Positions 33,122-41,745 of a stretch of DNA of 64,000 nt are shown piece by piece. The notes beneath the pieces are model-generated. The model was not told the DNA's origin and did no database searches. It was given only the letters and a program-made list of their open reading frames with translations. How positions within the stretch are numbered: position 1 is the stretch's first letter; the number at the start of each line of letters is the position of its first letter. Position numbers and translations under genes: made by a program. Origin of the DNA: Psychroflexus longus (GTDB lineage Bacteria > Bacteroidota > Bacteroidia > Flavobacteriales > Flavobacteriaceae); contig NZ_JAIQZE010000009.1 of the NCBI RefSeq assembly GCF_020164595.1, positions 62,001 through 126,000 of the forward strand, given 5' to 3'.

Positions 33122-34513
33122 ATGAGTAAATACGATATTATAGTTTTAGGTAGTGGTCCAGGCGGTTATGTTGCAGCTATTCGAGCTTCACAACTCGGCT
33201 TTAAGACAGCGGTAATTGAAAAAGAAAGCTTAGGCGGTATTTGTCTTAACTGGGGATGTATTCCTACAAAAGCATTATTAAAAAGCGCACAAGTTTTTGA
33301 ATATTTAAATCACGCTGAAGATTACGGTCTAAGTGTTGAAAACCCAGATAAAGACTTTACGAAAGTCGTCAAACGTAGTAGAAGTATTGCTGAAGGCATG
33401 AGTAAAGGTGTTCAGTTCCTGATGAAAAAAAATAAAATTGACGTTATCATGGGACATGGAACTCTTAAAAAAGGAAAGAAAGTTTCTGTAAAAGATGATA
33501 AGGGTAAATTAACAGAATACGAAGCAGATCACGTGATTATCGCAACTGGTGCACATGCCAGAGAGCTTCCTAATTTACCAATAGATGGTAAAAAAGTGAT
33601 CGAATACAGAAAAGCAATGACCCTTGATAAGCAACCAGAATCCATGATCATCGTAGGATCCGGAGCTATTGGTTGTGAATTTGCAAGTTTTTATAACGAC
33701 ATGGGGACTAAAGTGACTTTGGTAGAATTTTTACCTAATATCGTTCCTCTTGAAGATGAAGAAGTTTCAAAGCAGTTTGAAAGAATATACAAGAAGAAAG
33801 GCATTAAAGTAATGACCAATTCTTCAGTAGAAAGTGTTGATGTCTCTGGAAAGAAGGCAAAAGCTACAGTAAAAACTAAAAAGGGAGAAGAAGTTATCGA
33901 AGCGGATATAGTTCTTTCTGCTGTGGGTATCAAAACTCACATCGAAAACATTGGACTTGAAGAAGTTGGCATCAAAACAGATAAAGACAAAATCACGGTC
34001 AATGACTTTTACCAAACGAATGTTCCAGGCTACTATGCTATTGGTGACGTCACTGCTGGTCCAGCTCTAGCTCACGTAGCTTCTGCCGAAGGTATTCTTT
34101 GTGTTGAAAAGATTAAAGGTGAAAAAGTAGAACCTCTGGATTATGGAAACGTTCCTGGATGTACCTATTCTAATCCTGAAATTGCAAGTGTTGGAATGAC
34201 AGAAAAACAAGCTAAAGAAGCTGGATACGAGATCAAAGTTGGTAAGTTTCCATTTTCAGCATCTGGTAAAGCGAGTGCTTCTGGAGCTAAAGATGGTTTC
34301 GTGAAAGTTATTTTTGACGCTAAATATGGTGAATGGTTAGGTTGTCACATGATTGGCGCTGGAGTAACCGATATGATTGCTGAAGCTGTTTTGGGTAGAA
34401 AGCTTGAAACTACAGGTCATGAAGTCCTAAAAGCTATACATCCACATCCTACTATGAGTGAGGCTGTGATGGAAGCAACTGCAGATGCTTACGACGAAGT
34501 AATTCACTTATAA
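33122..34513 (+). CDS. lpdA: Dihydrolipoyl dehydrogenase
   Basis: A 463-residue flavin disulfide reductase, the E3 subunit shared by pyruvate and 2-oxoglutarate dehydrogenases and the glycine cleavage system. FAD motif GSGPGGYVAAI at 10-20, redox disulfide C41-LNWG-C46, NAD motif VGSGAIGCEFASF near 181, YYAIGDVTAGPALAHVA near 307, and the C-terminal catalytic HPHPTMSEA near 443. All key residues are present. It is a single gene away from the E1/E2 genes, with a strong terminator after it. Confidence 0.96.
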   Translation: MSKYDIIVLGSGPGGYVAAIRASQLGFKTAVIEKESLGGICLNWGCIPTKALLKSAQVFEYLNHAEDYGLSVENPDKDFTKVVKRSRSIAEGMSKGVQFLMKKNKIDVIMGHGTLKKGKKVSVKDDKGKLTEYEADHVIIATGAHARELPNLPIDGKKVIEYRKAMTLDKQPESMIIVGSGAIGCEFASFYNDMGTKVTLVEFLPNIVPLEDEEVSKQFERIYKKKGIKVMTNSSVESVDVSGKKAKATVKTKKGEEVIEADIVLSAVGIKTHIENIGLEEVGIKTDKDKITVNDFYQTNVPGYYAIGDVTAGPALAHVASAEGILCVEKIKGEKVEPLDYGNVPGCTYSNPEIASVGMTEKQAKEAGYEIKVGKFPFSASGKASASGAKDGFVKVIFDAKYGEWLGCHMIGAGVTDMIAEAVLGRKLETTGHEVLKAIHPHPTMSEAVMEATADAYDEVIHL

Positions 34514-34536
34514 TAGTTGAGTTTTAATTACATTTG

Positions 34537-34570
34537 AAGCTTCTGAAAGTCAAATTTCAGAAGCTTTTTT
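34537..34570 (+). terminator. Rho-independent terminator of lpdA
   Basis: Twelve-base perfect stem (aagcttctgaaa / tttcagaagctt), six-base loop, followed by TTTT. Confidence 0.9.
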
Positions 34571-34578
34571 AGTTCTAT

Positions 34579-35373
34579 ATGATGAGAAAAAAAATCACAA
34601 GTCTTAGCAATTCACTGATCAAACATTTGCTTTTACTTCAGAAGAAGTCAAAACTAAGAAATAGTGAAAATGAATTTGTTATTGAAGGCGTTCAAGAACT
34701 AACTTATGCCATACAAGCTCACTATAAACTAAAGCAAGTCCTTGTATGTAATGATGTTTTTGAAACTACTATTGAATTAACTGACTTAGACTGTGAGGTG
34801 ATTGAAATATCTAAAGACGTTTTTGAAAAAATCGCTTATCGCTCCTCAACAGGCGGCATTGTAGCTATCGCTAGAGCCAAGAGTTTAAGTTTGGATCATT
34901 TACGTTTTATAACTAAAACCCCTCTTATTTTGGTTGCTGAAGCACCTGAAAAACCCGGAAATATTGGGGCATTACTTAGAACTTGTGATGCTGCAAATCT
35001 GGATGCTGTAATTATTGCAAATCCCAAAACAGACCTTTACAACCCTAACATCATCCGATCAAGCGTTGGGACAGTTTTTACAAACAAAATTGCTGTAGGG
35101 TCAACTTCGGAAATAATTGAGTACCTTAAAATAAATAACATAAATATTTTTGCAGCAGCACTCCAAAACTCAAGTTCGTATCTGCAAGAAGATTTTACAG
35201 AAGCCACTGCAATAGTTGTTGGCACAGAACATGAAGGTTTATCTGAGAGTTGGAGATCACAAGCCTACAAAATTGTAAAAATTCCAATGGAAGGAAAGGT
35301 TGATTCTCTCAATGTGTCAGTTTCTGCCTCAATTCTGATTTTTGAAGCCAAACGCCAACGATTAAACAAATAA
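34579..35373 (+). CDS. TrmH/SpoU family RNA 2'-O-methyltransferase
   Basis: A 264-residue protein with an N-terminal RNA-binding substrate domain (about 1-95) and a knotted SPOUT catalytic domain. The three SpoU motifs are visible: NIGALLRTCDAANLDAVII near 133, VVGTEHEGLSESW near 213, and IPMEGKVDSLNVSVSASILIFE near 234-256. It methylates a ribose 2'-OH of rRNA or tRNA; the site is not predictable. Two ATG codons in tandem open the gene. It lies after the lpdA terminator and 26 bp before an M23 gene on the same strand. Confidence 0.9.
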   Translation: MMRKKITSLSNSLIKHLLLLQKKSKLRNSENEFVIEGVQELTYAIQAHYKLKQVLVCNDVFETTIELTDLDCEVIEISKDVFEKIAYRSSTGGIVAIARAKSLSLDHLRFITKTPLILVAEAPEKPGNIGALLRTCDAANLDAVIIANPKTDLYNPNIIRSSVGTVFTNKIAVGSTSEIIEYLKINNINIFAAALQNSSSYLQEDFTEATAIVVGTEHEGLSESWRSQAYKIVKIPMEGKVDSLNVSVSASILIFEAKRQRLNK

Positions 35374-35399
35374 TTTTAAATTTAAATAAATACCTCCCG

Positions 35400-37100
35400 A
35401 TGTTTAAAAAATTTCTGATTTCAATTTTCCTATTATGCATTAGCATAACCTTTGCTCAGGATGAAATCCCGAAAAATTATTTTGAATCTCCACTAGACAT
35501 TCCCTTACTGCTGTCTGGAACCTTTGGTGAGTTAAGATCGAATCACTTTCACGCTGGGTTGGACATCAAAACTAAAGGAGTGACTGGCCTTGCTGTAACT
35601 GCATCTGCAGAAGGTTATATTGGAAGAATCAAAATTCAGCATGGAGGTTACGGAAAAGCCCTTTACATTTATCATCCCAATGGCTATCAAAGTGTTTACG
35701 CACATTTAGAAAATTTTTCAAAAGAAATAGAAGCTCTGGTCAAAAAAGCCCAGTACAAAAAAGAATCTTATGAAATAGAACTATTTCCATCAGATAAAGA
35801 ATTGGTAGTTTCTCAAGGAGATATAATCGGGTATAGTGGTAATTCTGGTTCTAGCGGAGGTCCTCATTTGCATTTTGAGATTAGAGATTATAATTCGAAA
35901 CCCATGAATCCTTTTATATTTGGATTTGAAGAAATAAAAGATACTAGAAAACCGCAAATATTTGCTTTGCACGCCTATCCTTTAAATGCAAATTCACACA
36001 TCAATGGCCACACTGAACGTGTTCAGCTAAAACTAAAACAACGTAATGATGGAAGTTACAGAACTGAACCTGTGAAAGCCTTTGGTGAAATAGGCTTTGG
36101 GATTGATGCTTATGATATTTTAGATTTAACTTACAATAAGAATGGTGTTTATTCGGTTAAAACTTTACTCAATGGTAAACCTGTTTTTGAAAATACGTTT
36201 GACAAATTTTCCTTTTATGAAACCCGCTACATCAATCGTTTGATTGATTTCGAATACTACACCACAGAAAAGAGAAAAATTCACAAGCTTTTTGTTGAAG
36301 AAAATAATCCGTTAAGTGTGTTTAAAGATGTTTTTGAAAGTGGAACTATTACTATTCAAAAAGACAATCTGGATCAAAATTTTGAAATCATAGTTTCAGA
36401 CTTCAAGGGAAATTCTCAAAGCATTATAATTCCGCTAGAGACAGATTTCAGAGAGGATCTACCCATTAAAGAAATAAATGAAACTGAATATTTTGCAAAA
36501 GCAAACGCAGCAACTGTTTTTGAAGAAGGAAAGATTGACATTTATATTCCTAAAAATGCGCTATATGATGATACATTTTTGGATATAACTATTGAAGGTC
36601 TAAGTGTTGATTTACATAAAGAAACCACACCTCTTCATAAATCAATCACTATTGGATTTGACGTTAGTCAATATTCAAAAGAAGATCAGGCAAAATTATA
36701 TATTGCTAAAGTTGCACCCTGGGGCAGTAAGTACTACGTAAGCACTTACAAGAAAAAAGACCGACTAACTACAAAAACAAACCAGTTTGGAACATACAAG
36801 CTATTTGAAGATAACACACCTCCGACTATCAAACCGAAAAACTTTAAAGATGGTCAATGGTTGTCAAACTACAGATACCTTGAAATGGAAATTGATGATG
36901 CGGAAACAGGAATTGAAAGTTATAGAGCTACAGTTAATGGAGAATTCGTATTGATGGAATATGACTATAAAACCAAAACCCTTACTCACGATTTCAACGA
37001 TGGTGTTGTGACAGAAACCAGAAATAATTTAAAGGTGATTGTCACAGATAAAGTTGGAAATACTGCTATATTTGAAGCAGGATTCTCCAGAAAAAACTAA
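35400..37100 (+). CDS. M23 family metallopeptidase, exported
   Basis: A 566-residue protein with a signal peptide (1-19, cleavage after TFAQ). The LytM/M23 domain is near the N-terminus (about 30-185), with H51 and D55 in HFHAGLD and H156-L-H158 in GGPHLHFE; the zinc ligands are intact. About 380 residues of beta-rich sequence follow. It should hydrolyse peptidoglycan peptides in the periplasm during wall growth. It differs from the M23 lipoprotein at 23723 in placing the peptidase domain first and lacking a lipobox. The TonB-receptor gene starts 10 bp after its stop. Confidence 0.88.
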   Translation: MFKKFLISIFLLCISITFAQDEIPKNYFESPLDIPLLLSGTFGELRSNHFHAGLDIKTKGVTGLAVTASAEGYIGRIKIQHGGYGKALYIYHPNGYQSVYAHLENFSKEIEALVKKAQYKKESYEIELFPSDKELVVSQGDIIGYSGNSGSSGGPHLHFEIRDYNSKPMNPFIFGFEEIKDTRKPQIFALHAYPLNANSHINGHTERVQLKLKQRNDGSYRTEPVKAFGEIGFGIDAYDILDLTYNKNGVYSVKTLLNGKPVFENTFDKFSFYETRYINRLIDFEYYTTEKRKIHKLFVEENNPLSVFKDVFESGTITIQKDNLDQNFEIIVSDFKGNSQSIIIPLETDFREDLPIKEINETEYFAKANAATVFEEGKIDIYIPKNALYDDTFLDITIEGLSVDLHKETTPLHKSITIGFDVSQYSKEDQAKLYIAKVAPWGSKYYVSTYKKKDRLTTKTNQFGTYKLFEDNTPPTIKPKNFKDGQWLSNYRYLEMEIDDAETGIESYRATVNGEFVLMEYDYKTKTLTHDFNDGVVTETRNNLKVIVTDKVGNTAIFEAGFSRKN

Positions 37101-37110
37101 TCCCATAAGC

Positions 37111-39567
37111 TTGAAATACTTCTCCTTACTTTTAATCTTTTTTAGTTTGGCTGCTGCTCAATCTCAGACAGCACTGGTTCAAGGAATAATATTTGACGAA
37201 GAAAAAAACACAGTTGCATCTGCAAATGTTAGCACATCTTCTTCTGGGACAGTGTCCAACAGCAATGGGTTTTATAAATTAGAAATTCCTTCAAATCAAA
37301 CCGTTGAATTAAAAATCTCATACGTGGGTTTTCAACCCATTACTCTTAAAATTAAACTGAAACCAGAACAGGTGGAGGAAATTAATTTTGTTTTAAAAAC
37401 CAATATTGAACAAATAGGAGAAGTTATTTTACAGAATGAAGGACGAGCCAGAATTGAAGGAGTAACAACACTTACTCCTGAAACCGTTAGGAAAATTCCG
37501 GGAGCAAATGCTGGAGTTGAAAACCTTCTTAAAACCCTACCTGGAGTCAATTCAAACAATGAGTTGAGCACTCAATATTCTGTAAGAGGCGGAAATTTTG
37601 ATGAAAATCTGGTGTATGTTAATGATATTGAAATCTATAGACCATTCTTAATCCGAAGTGGACAACAAGAAGGCCTTAGCTTTGTTAATACTGATTTAGT
37701 GAGAAATGTGGAGTTTTCTGCGGGTGGGTTTAAAGCTAGGTATGGTGATAAAATGTCTTCAGTTTTGGATATCGAATACAGAAGACCTGTGAGTTTTGGA
37801 GGAAGTTTTGAAGCGAGTTTTCTAGGTGGAAGTGCTTCTGTAGAGGGAATTTCAAAAAACAAAAAACTTTCTGCAATTGTAGGTATGCGTTATCGTGACA
37901 ATTCTTTATTTGTTAACTCTAAAGAAACTGAAGCCAACTTTAAACCCAGATTTGCTGATGTTCAAACCTTTTTAACCTATCAATTCAGCCCAAAATTTGA
38001 ACTGAGTTTTCTAGGAAACATTGCTATTAATACTTATAAATATGAGCCTTTTACCAGGCAGACTAATTTTGGAACCATCGATGATCCTCAGGCTCTTTTA
38101 GTGTTTTATGAAGGTGAAGAAGAAGACAAATATGAAACTTACTTTGGTGCTTTAAAGGCAACCTACAAACCCAATGAAAATTATACTGGAAAATTTATAG
38201 CTTCTGCTTACCATACCAAAGAGCAGGAATATTTTGATATTCTTGCCAATTATAGATTAGGAAGTGTTAGCACTGATTTTGGCGATGAAAATCTTGGTGA
38301 AGTCGAATTTACTGAAGGTGCAGGCTCACAGTTTACGCATGCAAGAAATAATCTTGACGCTTTAATTTTCAATGCTCAACACCTGGCAAGTCATAGAATT
38401 GATGAACATCTTATAGAATATGGGGCAAGGTATTCTCATGAAGATATAAGAGATCGTCTGCAGGAATATGAAGTAATTGATTCTGCTGGCTTCAGCATCC
38501 GACCTCCTCTACCCGATTTTGCAAACGACCAACCTTACAATCCCTTCAATTCACCGATAGAAGCTTTTCAAAGTATCAGGGCTTTAAACTCCACTAAAAT
38601 CGATAGACTCACTGCTTTTCTACAATGGAGTTATAGAACAAGTCTTGGTGATTCTAAACTATGGATGAACGCAGGATTAAGAACACAGGCATGGCGTATT
38701 TCCGGAGAAGAAATTGAATCTAACACACAACAGGTCTTAAGTCCACGAGCTCAAATTTCTATAAAACCCAACTGGGAAAAAGACATGTTATTTAGACTTT
38801 CCGCAGGCTTTTATCATCAACCACCCTTCTACAGAGAGCTTAGAGATTCTACCGGTACGGTTATCCCAACGGTTAAAGCTCAGGAATCCATTCACATTGT
38901 AGCTGCTAACGATTACAGTTTCAAATTATGGAATAGACCGTTCAAGCTTGTGACTGAAGGATATTATAAAAAAATGAATGATGTCAATCCCTACACCATA
39001 GAAAATGTGAGGATAAGGTATAGAGCGAGAAATGATGCAGAAGCTTATGCTTATGGACTCGATATGAGACTAAATGGCGAGTTTGTCCCTGGAACTGAAA
39101 GCTGGTTTAGTTTTAGTTATTTGAAGACTGAAGAACGCCAAGGTGATCGCGAATATATTTCAAGACCTACAGACCAAAGATTAAAATTTGCTGCCCTATT
39201 CCAGGATTATGTCCCTAATATTCCTAAATTGAAATTATATCTTAATCTTGTATACAACACAGGTTTACCTGGAGGTTCTCCTCAATTTGAGGATCCCTAC
39301 GATTTCCAAAGCAGATTGCCAGATTATCAAAGACTTGATGTTGGCTTTTTCTATGCGTTAAAAGAACCAAACGATAATTTAAGGAAAGATCATTGGTTGA
39401 ATATCTTCGAAAATGTGGATATAGGGTTTGAAGTCTTCAATATGTTTGACCGATTGAATTCAATAACAAATACATTTGTGAGAGACGCATCCTCAAGAAA
39501 TCAATTTGCTATCCCAAACTTTCTGAGCCCAAGAGTCTTCAATCTAAAGTTTTCAGCTCGCTTTTGA
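37111..39567 (+). CDS. TonB-dependent receptor with carboxypeptidase-like regulatory domain, TTG start
   Basis: An 818-residue outer-membrane receptor. The signal peptide (LKYFSLLLIFFSLAAAQSQ) begins at TTG 37111; no ATG is available nearby, and the in-frame upstream extension to another TTG at 37039 overlaps the M23 gene. Next come a CarboxypepD_reg-like domain (about 25-105, ALVQGIIFDEEKNTVASANV), a plug domain (about 120-230, with TQYSVRGGNFDENLVYVNDIE) and a barrel ending in FNLKFSARF. It imports an unknown ligand powered by TonB. No SusD partner is adjacent, so it is not a polysaccharide-utilisation pair. The end overlaps the convergent cysteine desulfurase gene by 15 bp. Confidence 0.88.
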   Translation: MKYFSLLLIFFSLAAAQSQTALVQGIIFDEEKNTVASANVSTSSSGTVSNSNGFYKLEIPSNQTVELKISYVGFQPITLKIKLKPEQVEEINFVLKTNIEQIGEVILQNEGRARIEGVTTLTPETVRKIPGANAGVENLLKTLPGVNSNNELSTQYSVRGGNFDENLVYVNDIEIYRPFLIRSGQQEGLSFVNTDLVRNVEFSAGGFKARYGDKMSSVLDIEYRRPVSFGGSFEASFLGGSASVEGISKNKKLSAIVGMRYRDNSLFVNSKETEANFKPRFADVQTFLTYQFSPKFELSFLGNIAINTYKYEPFTRQTNFGTIDDPQALLVFYEGEEEDKYETYFGALKATYKPNENYTGKFIASAYHTKEQEYFDILANYRLGSVSTDFGDENLGEVEFTEGAGSQFTHARNNLDALIFNAQHLASHRIDEHLIEYGARYSHEDIRDRLQEYEVIDSAGFSIRPPLPDFANDQPYNPFNSPIEAFQSIRALNSTKIDRLTAFLQWSYRTSLGDSKLWMNAGLRTQAWRISGEEIESNTQQVLSPRAQISIKPNWEKDMLFRLSAGFYHQPPFYRELRDSTGTVIPTVKAQESIHIVAANDYSFKLWNRPFKLVTEGYYKKMNDVNPYTIENVRIRYRARNDAEAYAYGLDMRLNGEFVPGTESWFSFSYLKTEERQGDREYISRPTDQRLKFAALFQDYVPNIPKLKLYLNLVYNTGLPGGSPQFEDPYDFQSRLPDYQRLDVGFFYALKEPNDNLRKDHWLNIFENVDIGFEVFNMFDRLNSITNTFVRDASSRNQFAIPNFLSPRVFNLKFSARF

Positions 39568-40707
39568 AACCGCTAAACTTTTCAAAGTAGAGATAACATA
39601 GTCCAATTCTTCTTTGGTGGTAAATTTTGAAAACGAAAATCGGATTCCTGGGTAATCTAGCTTTTCGCCATAAACCTCATTTAAGACAAAAGACCCTAGC
39701 TGAGCACCGCTTTGGCAGGCACTTCCTTTGGAACATGCAATACCTTTAAGATCCAATTGAAATAGCATCATATCAGATTCTGAATTCGATAGAGGAATGC
39801 TAACATTGACTATTGTATATGTGCTTCTATCTAAGTCTCCAGAAAGCCCATTGAATCTTACGCCAGGTATTTCATTTTTGAGAGAATCAATAAAATAATT
39901 TTTTAAACCTTTAATGTAATCTGAATCTTCTGTCAAATTATGATAAGCCAGTTCCATCGCCTTTTGCAAGCCAATAATATTATGCACACTTTCAGTTCCT
40001 GCTCGCAGTTCACGTTCTTGAGATCCTCCATGGATTAAAGGCTTTAGAAAATTTCTGCTTTTTGCATATAGGAACCCAACCCCTTTGGGGCCATGAAACT
40101 TATGTGCACTTACAGCAATAAAATCTACGGGTAAATCTGCCAGGTTCATCTCATAATGACCAACCGACTGTACAGTATCACTGTGAAATAAAGCGCCATG
40201 CTTATGACATAGTTCTCCAACTTCCTTTAGGTCAAGCATATTTCCAATTTCATTATTGATATGCATTAAAGAGACAAGGGTTTTGGAAGAATCTTCAGCC
40301 AAAAGGCTTTCTAAATGATTTAAATCTACAGAACCATCTTCATCCAAGTTTACAAACTGCAAATCAATTTTATTTTCAGAATTTAAAAATTCAACACAAT
40401 TCAAAACTGCATGATGTTCAATCCTCGAAGAAATAATTCGCTTGACCCCAAGATCTCTTACAGCACAGGATATAGCCATATTATCTGCTTCGGTACCACC
40501 AGAAGTAAATACGATGTTTGAGGACTGAATGTTTAATAAAGAGGCTATCGATTTTCTGGCAGTTTCTACAACAGCTTTAGCTTTGCGCCCAAATGCGTGA
40601 GTTGAAGAAGGATTCCCAAAATTGGAAACCATACTCTCATGCATAGATAAAATTACCTCCTTATCGATTTGAGTTGTTGCCGCATTATCTAGATAAACTG
40701 TTTGCAT
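39553..40707 (-). CDS. Cysteine desulfurase, NifS/IscS type
   Basis: A 384-residue class V PLP aminotransferase-fold enzyme that takes sulfur from cysteine for iron-sulfur clusters or thiolated tRNA. It opens VYLDNAATTQID; the PLP lysine is K203 in SAHKFHGPKG, and the active cysteine is C331 in the loop SKGSACQSGAQ, of the group I (IscS/NifS) kind. No iscU, sufBCD or mnm genes are adjacent, so its partner is unknown. It has its own -7 box in the region shared with the divergent calcium-repeat lipoprotein gene. Confidence 0.92.
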   Translation of the reverse strand: MQTVYLDNAATTQIDKEVILSMHESMVSNFGNPSSTHAFGRKAKAVVETARKSIASLLNIQSSNIVFTSGGTEADNMAISCAVRDLGVKRIISSRIEHHAVLNCVEFLNSENKIDLQFVNLDEDGSVDLNHLESLLAEDSSKTLVSLMHINNEIGNMLDLKEVGELCHKHGALFHSDTVQSVGHYEMNLADLPVDFIAVSAHKFHGPKGVGFLYAKSRNFLKPLIHGGSQERELRAGTESVHNIIGLQKAMELAYHNLTEDSDYIKGLKNYFIDSLKNEIPGVRFNGLSGDLDRSTYTIVNVSIPLSNSESDMMLFQLDLKGIACSKGSACQSGAQLGSFVLNEVYGEKLDYPGIRFSFSKFTTKEELDYVISTLKSLAVSKAS

Positions 40708-40722
40708 AAAAAATTTCTTTCA

Positions 40723-40730
40723 CAAAAATA
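40723..40730 (-). promoter_or_regulatory. -7 box TATTTTTG for the cysteine desulfurase gene
   Basis: Exact TAnnTTTG on the minus strand, 15 bp upstream of the start codon. Confidence 0.55.
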
Positions 40731-40762
40731 AATCAAATTTAATTGGAATCCCTTAACTGTTT

Positions 40763-40770
40763 TATATTTG
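40763..40770 (+). promoter_or_regulatory. -7 box TATATTTG for the calcium-repeat lipoprotein gene
   Basis: Exact TAnnTTTG match with a TTG at 40743-40745, 17 bases upstream, as a possible -33 element. It ends 17 bp before ATG 40788 and lies inside the longer in-frame ORF from 40743, supporting the shorter model. Confidence 0.6.
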
Positions 40771-40787
40771 AAGATGAATTTAATATT

Positions 40788-41744
40788 ATGAAAAGAATCT
40801 TTTTACTGTTCGCGTGCAATGTTTTTTTGATGGGTTGTGATGATGGTGATATCATAGTAAGCGACTTTAATTTTGATGTGGATTCTGATTTAAATCTTTG
40901 TGAATTTCAAGGCAATCGTAAAGTGCTTCATATTGTAACTGAATCTAATGAAGCGATCTCTTTGACATTTGAACAAAATATTTTGGAAAATATTGAAGGC
41001 GTAATCCGTCCAGGTACATTTTCAGTTCCGATAAATAATTCCAACCGCATTAATTACAGACGATTGGACGCTACTGTAAATAGCGATGACTACTTCTGCC
41101 AAGAAATTCCACCAAGCAATCCCAATGTTCTTGAGGAGTTTGTGAGCACAAGTGGTGGAAGCGTTGAGTTTGAAATCATTAAAGTCTCTGGCCCAGATGT
41201 CGACACCGATGATGATGGCATTCCTGATGTTGATGAAAGTGGACCTAATAATGACATTTTCAACTATGATACCGATGAAGATGGCATTCCAAATTTCTTG
41301 GATAGAGATGACGATAATGACAATATTCCAACTATTACGGAAATCGGTGGCGAAAATGCACCAGATATTGCCCTTGATTCAGATGACGATGGTGTGCCAA
41401 ATTACTTGGATCCAGATGATGATGGTGATGGTGTTATTACTCGCTATGAGGACCTTAATGCATTAGATCAGCGTAATCCTCCAAATCAGACAGATTTGAA
41501 TCCTAGAGATGATGACAGTAATGGAAATGGAATACCAAATTACTTAGACCCGACTTCAACTGAGTCCCTTACCGTCGATTTCTTTAGAAACAACATCTTG
41601 TCTAGGCGATTCAACATTACTGTTGTTTTTAATAACATAACTTTGGAAAACGTCGATTCTGAACGTACAATTCGACTGAATTCACAAGGTTTCGGGATAT
41701 TTCAAATTGATACTACTAATGAAACAATTGAAATTGAAAACTAA
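40788..41744 (+). CDS. Lipoprotein with thrombospondin type 3-like calcium-binding repeats
   Basis: A 318-residue lipoprotein (lipobox FLMGC at about 12-16, followed by DDGD). A beta domain of about 110 residues leads to a run of aspartate-rich repeats at about 140-250: DTDDDGIPDVDE, DTDEDGIPNFLDRDDDNDNIP, DSDDDGVPNYLDPDDDGDGV and DDDSNGNGIPNYLDP. These are TSP3-like motifs that bind calcium and form an extended rod. A last beta-rich segment of about 55 residues closes the protein. A surface or periplasmic role is likely; the partner is unknown. It ends one base from the convergent SDR gene. Confidence 0.8.
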   Translation: MKRIFLLFACNVFLMGCDDGDIIVSDFNFDVDSDLNLCEFQGNRKVLHIVTESNEAISLTFEQNILENIEGVIRPGTFSVPINNSNRINYRRLDATVNSDDYFCQEIPPSNPNVLEEFVSTSGGSVEFEIIKVSGPDVDTDDDGIPDVDESGPNNDIFNYDTDEDGIPNFLDRDDDNDNIPTITEIGGENAPDIALDSDDDGVPNYLDPDDDGDGVITRYEDLNALDQRNPPNQTDLNPRDDDSNGNGIPNYLDPTSTESLTVDFFRNNILSRRFNITVVFNNITLENVDSERTIRLNSQGFGIFQIDTTNETIEIEN

Positions 41745-41745
41745 C

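Noticed and set aside
41200-41560. Aspartate-rich repeated DNA as a possible CRISPR or tandem-repeat array
   Set aside because: The repeats are in frame, degenerate and encode TSP3-like protein motifs; spacing and sequence do not fit CRISPR.
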